A stretch of 64,000 nucleotides of DNA from Pseudorhodoferax sp047601025. GTDB taxonomy: Bacteria > Pseudomonadota > Gammaproteobacteria > Burkholderiales > Burkholderiaceae_C. The position numbers and the translations under genes were made by a program. The stretch spans positions 868,001 to 932,000 of the forward strand of contig NZ_JASGJZ010000001.1 in assembly GCF_047601025.1 (NCBI RefSeq), given 5' to 3'. The notes below the pieces were generated by a model that saw only the letters and a list, made by a program, of their open reading frames with translations, was not told where the DNA came from and did no database searches. Every line of letters begins with the position of its first letter. Within the stretch, counting starts at the first letter, position 1. Of the stretch, positions 9,286-19,885 are shown one piece after another.

Positions 9286-10511
9286 GATCTGTAGTCGGCG
9301 TTGATGCTCACGTAGTCGTGCGAGAGATCGCAGGTCCAGACCGTGTCGACGGCCTCGCCGCGGCCCAGGCCCACGCGGATCGTGATCTCGCTCTGCCGCA
9401 TCACGCGCTGGCCGTCTTCCTCTCGGTACTCGGGACGGCGGCCGCCGCGGGTGACCACGTGCACGTCGTCCAGGAACAGCTCGATCTTCGTCTGGTCCAG
9501 GTCGGCGATGCCGGCGTAGCCCACGGCCGCCAGGATGCGGCCCAGGTTCGGGTCGCTGGCGAAGAAGGCCGTCTTGACCAGCGGCGAGTGCGCGATCGCG
9601 TAGGCCGCCAGCCGGCATTCCTCGGCGGTCCGGCCGCCCTCCACGCGCACGGTGATGAACTTGGTCGCGCCCTCGCCGTCGCGCACGATGGCCTGGGCCA
9701 GCTGCTGCGCGACCTGCAGCAGGCCGGCCTTCAGCGCGCGGCCGTCCGGCTGGTCCCAGGACGCGACGACCGGATGCGCCGCCTGCTGCGTCGCGATCAG
9801 CACGAAGGAGTCGTTGGTCGAGGTGTCGCCGTCGATGGTCACGCGGTTGAACGAGGCGTCGGCCAGTTCCTTGACCAGGTCCTGCATCAGGCCGGGCGCG
9901 ATCTTCGCGTCCGTCGCCAGGTAGCCCAGCATCGTCGCCATGTTCGGCCGGATCATGCCGGCACCCTTGCTGATGCCGGTGATGGCCACCGGCACGCCGG
10001 ACAGCACCACCTGCGTGCTGAAGGCCTTGGGCACGGTGTCCGTGGTCATGATGCCCTCGGCCGCGCGCGCCCAGTGGTCGGGCCGGGCGTCGGCCACGGC
10101 CGCCGGCAGGCCGGCGATGATGCGCTCGCTCGGCAGCGGCTCCATGATCACGCCGGTCGAGAACGGCAGGATCTGCTCGGGCGCGACCCCGAGCTGCTGC
10201 GCCAGCGCCACGCAGGTGGCCTGCGCGCGGGCCAGGCCGTCGCTGCCGGTGCCGGCGTTGGCGTTGCCGGTGTTGACCAGCAGCGCCCGGATGCCGTGGC
10301 CGGCCGCCAGGTGCTGGCGGCACAGCTGCACCGGCGCGGCGCAGAAGCGGTTCTGCGTGAACACGCCGGCGACGCAGGCGCCCTCGTCGAGCAGCACGAC
10401 CGTCAGGTCCTTGCGGCCGGCCTTGCGCACGCCGGCCTCGGCGACGCCGATGCGCACGCCGGCCACGGCGTGCAGGTCCGCGGGATGGGGGGGAAGGAGA
10501 TGGACGGGCAT
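9282..10511 (-). CDS. argJ: Bifunctional glutamate N-acetyltransferase / amino-acid N-acetyltransferase ArgJ
   Basis: Arginine synthesis enzyme that recycles the acetyl group from N-acetylornithine to glutamate (and in bifunctional forms also uses acetyl-CoA). The 409-residue precursor self-cleaves. The autoprocessing motif PNMATMLGY is present with the nucleophile Thr at about residue 193, and GTGNANAG-type and KGAGMI motifs flank it. The C-terminus ends NADYRS. Codons at both ends are tightly packed: eight bases from secA and a 4-bp overlap with the DUF815 gene. Confidence 0.95.
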   Translation of the reverse strand: MPVHLLPPHPADLHAVAGVRIGVAEAGVRKAGRKDLTVVLLDEGACVAGVFTQNRFCAAPVQLCRQHLAAGHGIRALLVNTGNANAGTGSDGLARAQATCVALAQQLGVAPEQILPFSTGVIMEPLPSERIIAGLPAAVADARPDHWARAAEGIMTTDTVPKAFSTQVVLSGVPVAITGISKGAGMIRPNMATMLGYLATDAKIAPGLMQDLVKELADASFNRVTIDGDTSTNDSFVLIATQQAAHPVVASWDQPDGRALKAGLLQVAQQLAQAIVRDGEGATKFITVRVEGGRTAEECRLAAYAIAHSPLVKTAFFASDPNLGRILAAVGYAGIADLDQTKIELFLDDVHVVTRGGRRPEYREEDGQRVMRQSEITIRVGLGRGEAVDTVWTCDLSHDYVSINADYRS

Positions 10512-10519
10512 GGATTTCC

Positions 10520-13282
<2,763 letters not shown>

Positions 13283-13434
13283 GGATGCGGGGCCGTTGCG
13301 CGCGCGGGGCAGCGGCCGGAATTCCTCGAAGCGGTGGAAACCGGGACGGCCGGGCGGGGCGCCGCGAAGGCAGCGGCCAGCTCTTGCCAAACCGGCGATT
13401 TTATGCCGTGCCGGCAACCCCGATAATCCCGGCC

Positions 13435-13740
13435 ATGCACGCTCCCCGCCGTTCCTTCACGCTGCAGCAGGCGGTGGAAGACTCCGCCCCGCTGGCCCGC
13501 CTGACGGCCCTGGCGCGCGAGTCGGCGGGCCGGCTGGCGGCAGTGCAGGCGCTGATCCCGGCGCCGCTGCGCCCCTCGGTCCGGCCCGGCCCCATCGACG
13601 GCGGCAACTGGTGCCTGCTGGTGGACAACAGCGCCGCCGCGGCCAAGCTGCGGCACCTGGCGCCCACACTGCAGGCCGCGCTGCAGCGGCGCGGCCACGA
13701 GGTCGAGGCCATCCGCGTGAAGATCCAGAAGCGGACCTGA
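13435..13740 (+). CDS. DUF721/DciA-family protein
   Basis: 101-residue basic protein of the DUF721 family, related to DciA replicative-helicase loaders. Visible are a helical N-terminus and the conserved block LLVDNSAAAAKLRHLAPTL followed by a short helix and VKIQKR. The ATG at 13435 was chosen because upstream in-frame codons run into the secA promoter region. It diverges from secA, the usual location in betaproteobacteria. A DciA-like helicase loading role is inferred from the family; the protein is short. Confidence 0.78.
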   Translation: MHAPRRSFTLQQAVEDSAPLARLTALARESAGRLAAVQALIPAPLRPSVRPGPIDGGNWCLLVDNSAAAAKLRHLAPTLQAALQRRGHEVEAIRVKIQKRT

Positions 13741-13803
13741 GGCGCGACCCTGCGCGGTGCGGTGCCAGCGCCCGGTGGGTGCGCGAGATGTCGATCGCAG
13801 GCT

Positions 13804-13958
13804 TCAGGCGGCGGCGCGGCCCGGCATCCCGGCAGGTCGGGCCTGTGGCCCGCCGGACGAAAAGCACCAGGCCTCGCCCTGCACGATGTCGGCCAGCACC
13901 TGCGCCGTCTTCACGGTGTCGTCCGCCAACAGGGAGATTGAATGATCGAGGCGGTCAT
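13804..13958 (-). pseudogene. Unidentified coding remnant, frameshifted near its start
   Basis: An ATG at 13956-13958 overlaps the stop of the upstream remnant (ATGA), as in coupled genes, but its own frame ends after 15 codons. The neighbouring frame stays open to a TGA at 13804 and has protein-like composition (SISLLADDTVKTAQVLAD, then IVQGEAWCF). This suggests a small gene with an early frameshift. I do not recognise the family. The 5' side of this gap (13741-13803) holds nothing recognisable. Confidence 0.3.
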
Positions 13959-14329
13959 TTCCTTCCTGTCGCTTTGGGAGCCGCCGGTGCAGCGGCCGGC
14001 AGGTGCAGCAGGGCCCGCATCCACTCCGAGGCGGCACGGCCGGCTTCTTCGCCGCTGAAGTCCTAGGCCTCCTTCATCAACACCCAGCCATGGGCGCCGC
14101 CGACGCGGTGGACGACGGCGGCCAGCCACCGGGCACCGGCAGCGCGGAGATCGGGCCGCACCGCGCACACCGCCGCCAGGATGGCGGCCTGGCGCGCGGC
14201 GTCGCCGGCGCGGCGCAGCTCGCGGCCGGCGCGCGAGAACATCCACTGTGCCGCTTGGCCAGAAACCGGGCCCGGCCGCCGATCCTGGCGCGCCGCCGGC
14301 GACGGCGAGCACCGCGCGCGCCCACATCC
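13959..14329 (-). pseudogene. Unidentified coding remnant with an internal stop
   Basis: Directly downstream of the DUF4198 gene, a minus-strand frame reads like a real helical protein (for example ARQAAILAAVCAVRPDLR, then RVGGAHGWVLMKEA). A TAG at 14063-14065 interrupts it. Beyond it the same frame continues as DFSGEEAGRAASEWMRALL to a TGA at 13955. The simplest reading is a gene inactivated by a nonsense change and missing a clear start. I cannot assign a family. Confidence 0.35.
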
Positions 14330-14956
14330 TCAGGGTTGAACCTCGAAGCTCAAGGTGGCCGTATGCCGCACATCCTGGTAGGTCTTGCCGTCCACCGTGG
14401 CCGAGCCGTTGTCGACCCGCGCCGTCACCTCCAGCACGTACAGGCCCGGAAACCAGGGTGTGAAGCGCACGCTGCCGTCCGCCGCCGGGCGCAGCACGCG
14501 GCTCCAGCCTTCGCTGGTGGCCACGTTCACCTGGCTGGCGGCCACCGGCCGGCCCTTGAAGAACAGGCGGAAGGTGTTGCCATCGGGCGCCGTGGGCACC
14601 AGCTCCAGGTCGTTCACCGCCTTGATCTCGGTGCGGCCGAAGCGGGCCTGGTAATAGGTCAGCACCTCGCCGGCAACGCGCGTGGCGACGAAGCGCACGT
14701 CGCCGCCGCCCGCCGGTGCGATGGCGAAGTGGTCGCCCTGCGCTTGCGCCGCAGCGGCCGTGCCGTCGGGCAGCACGGTGTGCGCGTCCCGCAGCGCGGG
14801 CAAGGCGGCCAGCGGTTTGTGCAGTTCGCCCACGCGCGCCGTGGCCTGCCCTGCCTCGCGCTGCAGCCACAGGTAGTCCGCCCAGGCCGGCGCGCCCAGC
14901 GCCAGCGCGGCAGCCGCCAGCAGGCTGCGAATTTGTGCACGGTTCGGTTTCATCAT
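14330..14956 (-). CDS. Periplasmic DUF4198-like protein
   Basis: 208-residue secreted protein with a clean Sec signal peptide (LLAAAALALGAPAWA then DYLWLQ). The mature part resembles the DUF4198/NikM-type beta-sandwich found beside metal or siderophore uptake genes, with FRLFFKGRPVAASQVNV and GLYVLEVTARVDNG in the expected second half. The first of two tandem ATGs (14956) has AGGGAG 5 nt upstream. It begins two bases after the stop of the upstream PepSY gene, so it belongs to the same operon. Metal or siderophore handling is inferred from family and neighbours. Confidence 0.65.
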   Translation of the reverse strand: MMKPNRAQIRSLLAAAALALGAPAWADYLWLQREAGQATARVGELHKPLAALPALRDAHTVLPDGTAAAAQAQGDHFAIAPAGGGDVRFVATRVAGEVLTYYQARFGRTEIKAVNDLELVPTAPDGNTFRLFFKGRPVAASQVNVATSEGWSRVLRPAADGSVRFTPWFPGLYVLEVTARVDNGSATVDGKTYQDVRHTATLSFEVQP

Positions 14957-14958
14957 CC

Positions 14959-16147
14959 TCACTCCCTTCCGCCGGCCACCCAGGCCAGCACGTTCAGCCA
15001 GCGCGGCCGCCACGCCAGCACCAGCGCCACGGCCAGCGCCGAGGCGCCCAGCACCATCACCCAGACCAGCACCGCCATCGATGCGTGGTCCGCCCGCAGG
15101 AATTCGCTCACGCCGTCCACCGCGCTGCGCGGCGGCTCTTCGCGGATCACCTGGCCGGTACTGGCCTTGAAATGGATGCCTTCGCCGGTGAGGGCGATGC
15201 GGTCAGTGCCGGCGCGGTAGATGCTGACATAGCCGTTGGCGTCGCCCACGTGGGTGAGCGACAGCGCCCCCCTCGCCCGCCATGCCCTTGGCCGCCCAGC
15301 GGCGCTGCGCCTCGGTCACCATGGTGTCGACCGAGGCCAGGGGGGCCGGCTCGCCAGAACGCTTTCGCGGCAGGCCGGTTTCCTGCGCCTCCAGCCTCTC
15401 GTGCAGTTCGTGCAGTTCGTGCAGCGGATGCAACTGGGTCTCGGCCACCGGGAAATAGATGCCCGAGAAGATCGCCAGCCCGGTGAAGGCGAAGAAGAAG
15501 TGGAAGGGCAAGGCCAGCACACCCGTCATGTTGTGCAGGTCGAGCGTGCTGCGCTGGGTGGCTTTCCTGGGGCGGAAGGTGAAGAACTCGCGGAACACCT
15601 TGCGGTGCATGACCACACCGGGGACCAGCGCGGCCAGCATCGACAGCCCAGCCAGGCCGACGATCCAGAAGCCCAGGTTCTTCCATGCCAGGTGCAGGCT
15701 GTAGTGCAGCGGGTAGAAGAAACCGCTGCCGATCTTGAGCCGGTCATCGGGCAGGGCCGCGCCGCTGCGCGGGTCGAGGGTGCGGCTGGCCCAGGCGGTG
15801 TCGTCAGGGTCGCGGACGCCCGGCACCTCCCACTCGGCATGGATGCCCGGCACCGGATCGCGGTGCGTCGTATAGGCGCCCCAACTGCGCACGGCGCCGA
15901 AGTGCGTGGGCATGGGGCCATCGACCTTGCCGCACCGTTGCGCCAGGCTCTCGGCGGCGGGCTGCATGCCCTCGAACACCAGGCGCAGCACGCGGTCGAA
16001 CGAGGGCATGGGCTGCGCGGCGAAGCGTGACCGGGGAATCGCCCAGCGGTCGATCTCGCGGTCGAACACCGACAGCGCGCCGAAGAAGAAGCACACCATC
16101 AGCACGAAACCCAGCACCAGGCCGAACCAGGTGTGCCGCCAGGCCAT
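14959..16147 (-). pseudogene. PepSY-associated transmembrane protein, frameshifted
   Basis: Inner-membrane PepSY protein of the type found with siderophore receptors (iron reduction or release). The first frame (16147 down to about 15270) carries a membrane helix at WFGLVLGFVLMVCFFFGAL, then FYPLHYSLHLAWKNLG, two more helices and the HNMTGVLALPFHFFFAFTGL block. The rest of the protein, from LTHVGDANGYVSIYRAG to a last helix near SMAVLVWVMVLGASALAVAL, lies in the next frame (15249 to 14959). Deleting one base in the six-C run at 15267-15272 joins them. The N-terminus starts only four residues before the first conserved block and may be trimmed. This may be a true mutation, phase variation or a sequence error. 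Confidence 0.75.
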
Positions 16148-16264
16148 GGACTGGCGGAAGCTGGGGATGACGCAGCTTTAGGCATCAATCATGGCCGACC
16201 GCCAGCAGCCCCCTCCGCAGGCACGCGACTGACCGCAGCCGCCGGACACCGGCAACGCCAGGGC

Positions 16265-16678
16265 ATGACCTTGCGCTACATGCTGGACACCAACATCGCC
16301 AGCGACCTGCTGCGCGGTGGCTCCCCTCGCCTGGAGCAGCGCCTGCGGCGCGAGCGCGTCGATGCCGTGTGCATCTCCGCCATCACCCGCGCCGAGCTGC
16401 GCTACGGCGTGGCTCGCCTGCTGCCTGCCGCCACGCGGCTGGAGCGCGAGGTGCAGCGCTTCCTGCAAGGCATCGCCACGCTCCCCTGGGACGAGGCCGC
16501 CGCAGATGCCTACGGCCCTGTGCGCGCCGCGCTGGAGCGCGCCGGCACGCCCATCGGCGCGCTGGACACGCAGATCGCCGCCCATGCGCTGATCGCCAAC
16601 CTCACGTTCGTCACCCACAACGTGGACGAGTTCCGCCGCGTGGCTGGCTTGCGCGTGGAAGACTGGGTCAGCGGCTGA
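16265..16678 (+). CDS. VapC-like PIN-domain toxin without an adjacent antitoxin
   Basis: 137-residue PIN-domain ribonuclease of the VapC family. Acidic residues are in place: MLDTNIASDLL (Asp8), ITRAELRYG, LDTQIAAHALI and the C-terminal THNVDEFRRVAGL. No antitoxin gene precedes it: the 117 bp upstream are non-coding and the next gene is the opposite-strand PepSY gene. It sits head-on within a minus-strand iron operon, between the DUF3649-like remnant and the PepSY pseudogene, suggesting insertion. Toxicity without a local antitoxin is unclear. Confidence 0.82.
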   Translation: MTLRYMLDTNIASDLLRGGSPRLEQRLRRERVDAVCISAITRAELRYGVARLLPAATRLEREVQRFLQGIATLPWDEAAADAYGPVRAALERAGTPIGALDTQIAAHALIANLTFVTHNVDEFRRVAGLRVEDWVSG

Positions 16679-16696
16679 TCGAAACAACATAGTTCC

Positions 16697-16897
16697 TCAG
16701 CCCACCAGCCGCGATTGCAGCGGCGAAGCCGCACCGGCCATCACCGCCCCGCCGCCGGCCAGCACCGCCCACACGCGCCACGGGCTGCGCGCGACGAAAG
16801 CCCACGGCAAGACCACCAGATACAGCAGCAGGCCCGGCATGGTGGCCAGGTGCTCGGCGTCTTGGAGCGGCAGGCCCAGCGCGACCAGGCCGCTCAG
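16697..16897 (-). pseudogene. Remnant of a small membrane protein, DUF3649-like
   Basis: A 66-codon minus-strand frame starts right after an in-frame TAG (16898-16900) and has no start codon. It encodes a hydrophobic segment (GLLLYLVVLPWAFVARSPW followed by RVWAVLAGGGAVMAG). This resembles the small DUF3649 inner-membrane proteins that accompany PepSY genes in siderophore clusters. The N-terminal helix is missing. Family assignment is tentative; the truncation is plain. The 67 bases between it and the next gene hold nothing clear. Confidence 0.4.
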
Positions 16898-16966
16898 CTA
16901 GCGCTCGGTCCACCGTCCCCTGGCTCACGCGAGTTCATGGCGCGCGGTGCATCACGGCGGCGCGCG

Positions 16967-17290
16967 TCACTTGATCTCCTCGTCGCCGATATCCAGCGCA
17001 ATCCCCGGCTTGGCCTCGATCACCACATAGAAAGGCACCGCAGGCCGCTCGAAGCTGAACCGCCCCTGCCCGTCCAGCCGGCCCCCCAGCAGGATCGCAT
17101 CGCCATCGGCGGCGACCACGTCGATGCGCGCGCCGGGCACCGGCCGGCCATCGATGCCGGCCGTGCAGCGCACCACCCGGGCGCCCTGCGGCTCGCACCG
17201 GCCCGCCAGCTCGTAGCCGTGCGCCCAGGCCGGCTGCGCGCCCAGCGCCATCACGCTGGCGCACGCCAGCAGTCGAAAGGGTTTGCTCAT
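16967..17290 (-). CDS. Small secreted protein of a siderophore-uptake operon
   Basis: 107-residue protein with a signal peptide (LLACASVMALGAQPAWA then HGYELAG). The mature part has two Cys (RCEPQ, RCTAG) that could form a disulphide. Its beta-rich sequence, with GRPVPGARIDVVAADG and GRLDGQGRFSFERP, resembles carboxypeptidase-regulatory-like or transthyretin-like domains. It starts one base after the stop of the large PepSY gene, so it is translationally coupled to it. The function is unknown; a periplasmic accessory role in iron uptake is inferred from context. Confidence 0.65.
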   Translation of the reverse strand: MSKPFRLLACASVMALGAQPAWAHGYELAGRCEPQGARVVRCTAGIDGRPVPGARIDVVAADGDAILLGGRLDGQGRFSFERPAVPFYVVIEAKPGIALDIGDEEIK

Positions 17291-17291
17291 G

Positions 17292-18935
17292 TCATCGGCT
17301 CCTGTCTCTCGCCCACTGCGCCGTGGCGGGCGATGCCTGCGCCAGCGGAACCGCCACCCGGTGCTTGCTGCCGTCCCAGCCCTCCAGCGTCAGCCACAGC
17401 TGCGCGTCGGGCCGGATGTCCTCGGGCACATCCCCCACGGCGAACATCCGGTACGGCGTGCCTTGCAGCAAATGGCCCGACGTGCGCACATCCCCGCGCG
17501 GCCGCCCCAGGCGCACGTAGACCGCCTTCACCTGCCTCACGGCATCGCCGCGCAGGGCCAGGGTGAAGGCTTTTTCATACTCGCCACCGACCAGCCGGGG
17601 CGGCCCCTGGAGCCATTCACCCAGCGTCAGGCGCCAGGGCCCGGCGTCGAAATCGCCCGCGATGCGCTGGCCCAGGCCGGCGCGGGCAGCCGGCTTGTGA
17701 TCCGCCAGGTACTGCGGCAGCAGGGCCAGCGGCAGCATCAGCATCAGCCCGCTCAGGTGAAAGCGCCAGCGCCGCCAATGGGCCGCGAAGCCGGGCCATG
17801 CTTCCGCCGTGGCCCTGGCCGTGCGCTTGAGCCAGATCACCAGCCCCGAAGCCACCAGCGTGGTCAGCATCAGGCCGAAGAAGAAGTACACCAGCTTCAG
17901 CCCCAGGCCCACGAAATCGCCCGTGTGCAAGGGCCGCATGGACTGCGTGACCAGCTCCAGCCAGGATCGGTTGCCGATGCTGCGCACGTACTCCAGCTTG
18001 CCCGAATACGGGTCGATCCAGACACCTTCGGTCAGCAGCGGCCAGTGAGCGCCCTGGCCCCGCACGCGGATGGGCGCGAACGCATGGTCGCCCATCGAGA
18101 AGAACGACGCCTCCACCCCAGGGAACGTCTCCCGCATGATCTGCGCGGCCTTGTCCAACCCGATGCGAGGCGGCACCTGCCCGCCTGGCGCCGCAAGCGG
18201 CACACCCTCGCGGTCCAGCATCACGGGTACAGCCGGACCGGTTTCGGGCAGCTCCACATGGCTGGCCTTGAACACGATGTCCGTCAGGAACCACAACCCC
18301 GTGATCGCCATGATCAGGATGAACGGCACCGACCAGATGGCGATCAGCCGGTGCAGATCGCCCCAGAACACCCGCGCGCCCTGGCGCCAGCGCAGGCGCG
18401 GGTGCAGGTACCCGCGCCAGAAGCGCTTGTAGACCACCAGGCCGGTGATCAGCGAGCCGAGCAGGGGCACGGACAGCAGCGACACCAGGAGCCAGCCGAC
18501 GCTGGCCTTCATGTCCTTGAACAGCAGCCAGCCGTGCAGGGCCTGCATGAACGAGCGGAAGGAGAACCCCTCGGGCTCGCTGCCCTGAATGTGGCCGGTG
18601 TACGGGTTCACGTAGTGATCCACGGACTTGCCGTCGGGATACTCCGCCTTCACCGTCCAGGCGAACATCGACTTCACGGGCCGGTCGAGGCGCCGGATGA
18701 TCGCCTCGGGGTGCTCGCGGGCGATGACCGCCAGCACCCCGTCGTAGCCCAGCATCCGCGCATCGCTGGACGGCGGATTGGCCCGCACCTCGGGCCTGGC
18801 CAGCCAGACGATCTCCTGGCTGACCGTGGCGATGGAGCCGGTCAGGCAGACGAAGAACAGAAACACCCAGATGGGCAGCGCCAGCCAGCCATGGGCCAGG
18901 AACCACCAGCGGGCGGAAGACGCGGTTGAAGCCAT
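17292..18935 (-). CDS. PepSY domain inner-membrane protein (siderophore/iron reductase type)
   Basis: 547-residue polytopic protein of the PepSY-TM family, members of which act with siderophore receptors, several as periplasmic ferric-siderophore reductases. Membrane helices lie near residues 10-35, 150-175 (WLLVSLLSVPLLGSLITGL), 200-225 (FILIMAITGLWFLTDIVF), 370-395 and 415-435. PepSY-like segments follow helices 1 and 3 (DGVLAVIAREHPEAIIRRL; GLDKAAQIMRETFPGVEASF). Conserved His residues lie in LHGWLLF and GDLHRLIAIW. It is the first gene of the minus-strand run toward 14 kb and diverges from the DUF433/DUF5615 module. Confidence 0.85.
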   Translation of the reverse strand: MASTASSARWWFLAHGWLALPIWVFLFFVCLTGSIATVSQEIVWLARPEVRANPPSSDARMLGYDGVLAVIAREHPEAIIRRLDRPVKSMFAWTVKAEYPDGKSVDHYVNPYTGHIQGSEPEGFSFRSFMQALHGWLLFKDMKASVGWLLVSLLSVPLLGSLITGLVVYKRFWRGYLHPRLRWRQGARVFWGDLHRLIAIWSVPFILIMAITGLWFLTDIVFKASHVELPETGPAVPVMLDREGVPLAAPGGQVPPRIGLDKAAQIMRETFPGVEASFFSMGDHAFAPIRVRGQGAHWPLLTEGVWIDPYSGKLEYVRSIGNRSWLELVTQSMRPLHTGDFVGLGLKLVYFFFGLMLTTLVASGLVIWLKRTARATAEAWPGFAAHWRRWRFHLSGLMLMLPLALLPQYLADHKPAARAGLGQRIAGDFDAGPWRLTLGEWLQGPPRLVGGEYEKAFTLALRGDAVRQVKAVYVRLGRPRGDVRTSGHLLQGTPYRMFAVGDVPEDIRPDAQLWLTLEGWDGSKHRVAVPLAQASPATAQWARDRSR

Positions 18936-18949
18936 AGGAATTCACATAA

Positions 18950-18969
18950 ACTCAAAATACACTCATAAT
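18950..18969. promoter_or_regulatory. Direct repeat, candidate operator/promoter of the DUF433-DUF5615 module
   Basis: The AT-rich 63-bp divergent interval contains ACTCAAAAT (18950-18958) and ACTCATAAT (18961-18969), two near-identical 9-mers 11 bp apart, one helical turn. CATAAT at the end of the second repeat could be a -10 box for the antitoxin gene at 18999. Autoregulation by the antitoxin is inferred from how such modules usually work. Confidence 0.4.
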
Positions 18970-18998
18970 CCGAGCATTCATCACACCAAGGTCACGCC

Positions 18999-19529
18999 AT
19001 GCCCGCCACCACCGCCGCAGCCACCAAGCGCGCCAACTTCGACCTGACGCCCGAGCAGGACGAAATCCTGGCCAACCTGCGCACCGCGCTGTCCGCCTCC
19101 AGCGTCAAGGACACCGTGCTGCGCGCCGCCCAGCTCGCCACCCTGCTGGTGAACGAAGCGCGCCAGGGCAACCACCTGTACGTCGGCCGCAGCGCGCAGC
19201 AGGCCACGCGCCTGGCGATACCCGAGCTGGAAGCCAACCTGCCGCCCGCCTGGCAATGGCTGGTGGAGCGCCCCCACCCGTGGCGGCGCCAGCTGTGGAT
19301 CAAGGGGCGCAAGCTGCTGGCCAGCGCCGTCTGGCTCGACGCCCAGGCCAACGGCCTGAGCGAGGAAGAAGCCGCCGAAAACTGGAACCTGCCGCTGCCC
19401 GCCGTCGAGGAAGCCTTCGCGTACTGCGAAGCCCACCGCGCGCTGATCGAGGCCGAGGCCGACGAGGAACGCCAGCGCCTGCTGGTCGAAGGCCTGAATC
19501 CAGAAAAAGCGCCGGTACAAGACGCATGA
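18999..19529 (+). CDS. DUF433-like antitoxin
   Basis: 176-residue protein whose C-terminal part (residues ~110-165) carries the DUF433 helix-turn-helix signature (GLSEEEAAENWNLPLPAVEEAF). This type is found as the antitoxin partner of DUF5615 PIN-like toxins. The N-terminal half (LTPEQDEILANLRTAL) is helical and may dimerise or bind the toxin. Its stop overlaps the toxin start (ATGA), the standard antitoxin-first layout. It is longer than the minimal ~75-residue DUF433 proteins. Confidence 0.72.
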   Translation: MPATTAAATKRANFDLTPEQDEILANLRTALSASSVKDTVLRAAQLATLLVNEARQGNHLYVGRSAQQATRLAIPELEANLPPAWQWLVERPHPWRRQLWIKGRKLLASAVWLDAQANGLSEEEAAENWNLPLPAVEEAFAYCEAHRALIEAEADEERQRLLVEGLNPEKAPVQDA

Positions 19530-19879
19530 AACTGCTGGTGGATGAAGACAGTCAGGCCCGCCGCCTGCTCGACGCCCTGCGCCACGCCGGGCACGACGTG
19601 GCGAGCGTGGCCGAACTGGGCTGCAACGGCCTGCCCGACGCCGAGGTCTTCGCCCGGGCGCAGAGCGAAGGGCGTGCCCTGCTGACCCACAACGTGGCCG
19701 ACTTCCTGGCGCTGGCCCGGCAGGCCGGCGGTGAACACGCTGGCGTGCTCGCCGTCTTCCGCGACGGCAACCCGCGCAACACCATGGGCCACGAGCAGAT
19801 CGTGCGGGCCATCGGCGCGCTGCAAGCGGCTGGCCTGCCCGTGCAGGGCCAGTTCCATGTCCTCAACCATTGGCGCTGA
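19526..19879 (+). CDS. DUF5615 PIN-like toxin
   Basis: 117-residue PIN-like protein. The N-terminal MKLLVDEDSQARRLLDALR carries the acidic pair, followed by GLPDAEVFARAQSEGRALLTHNVADF, the second acidic patch typical of the family. It overlaps the DUF433 gene by four bases, forming a complete type II-like module. The predicted activity is RNA cleavage by analogy with PIN toxins. It converges with the minus-strand receptor gene, leaving a 6-bp gap. Confidence 0.78.
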   Translation: MKLLVDEDSQARRLLDALRHAGHDVASVAELGCNGLPDAEVFARAQSEGRALLTHNVADFLALARQAGGEHAGVLAVFRDGNPRNTMGHEQIVRAIGALQAAGLPVQGQFHVLNHWR

Positions 19880-19885
19880 GGCGCG

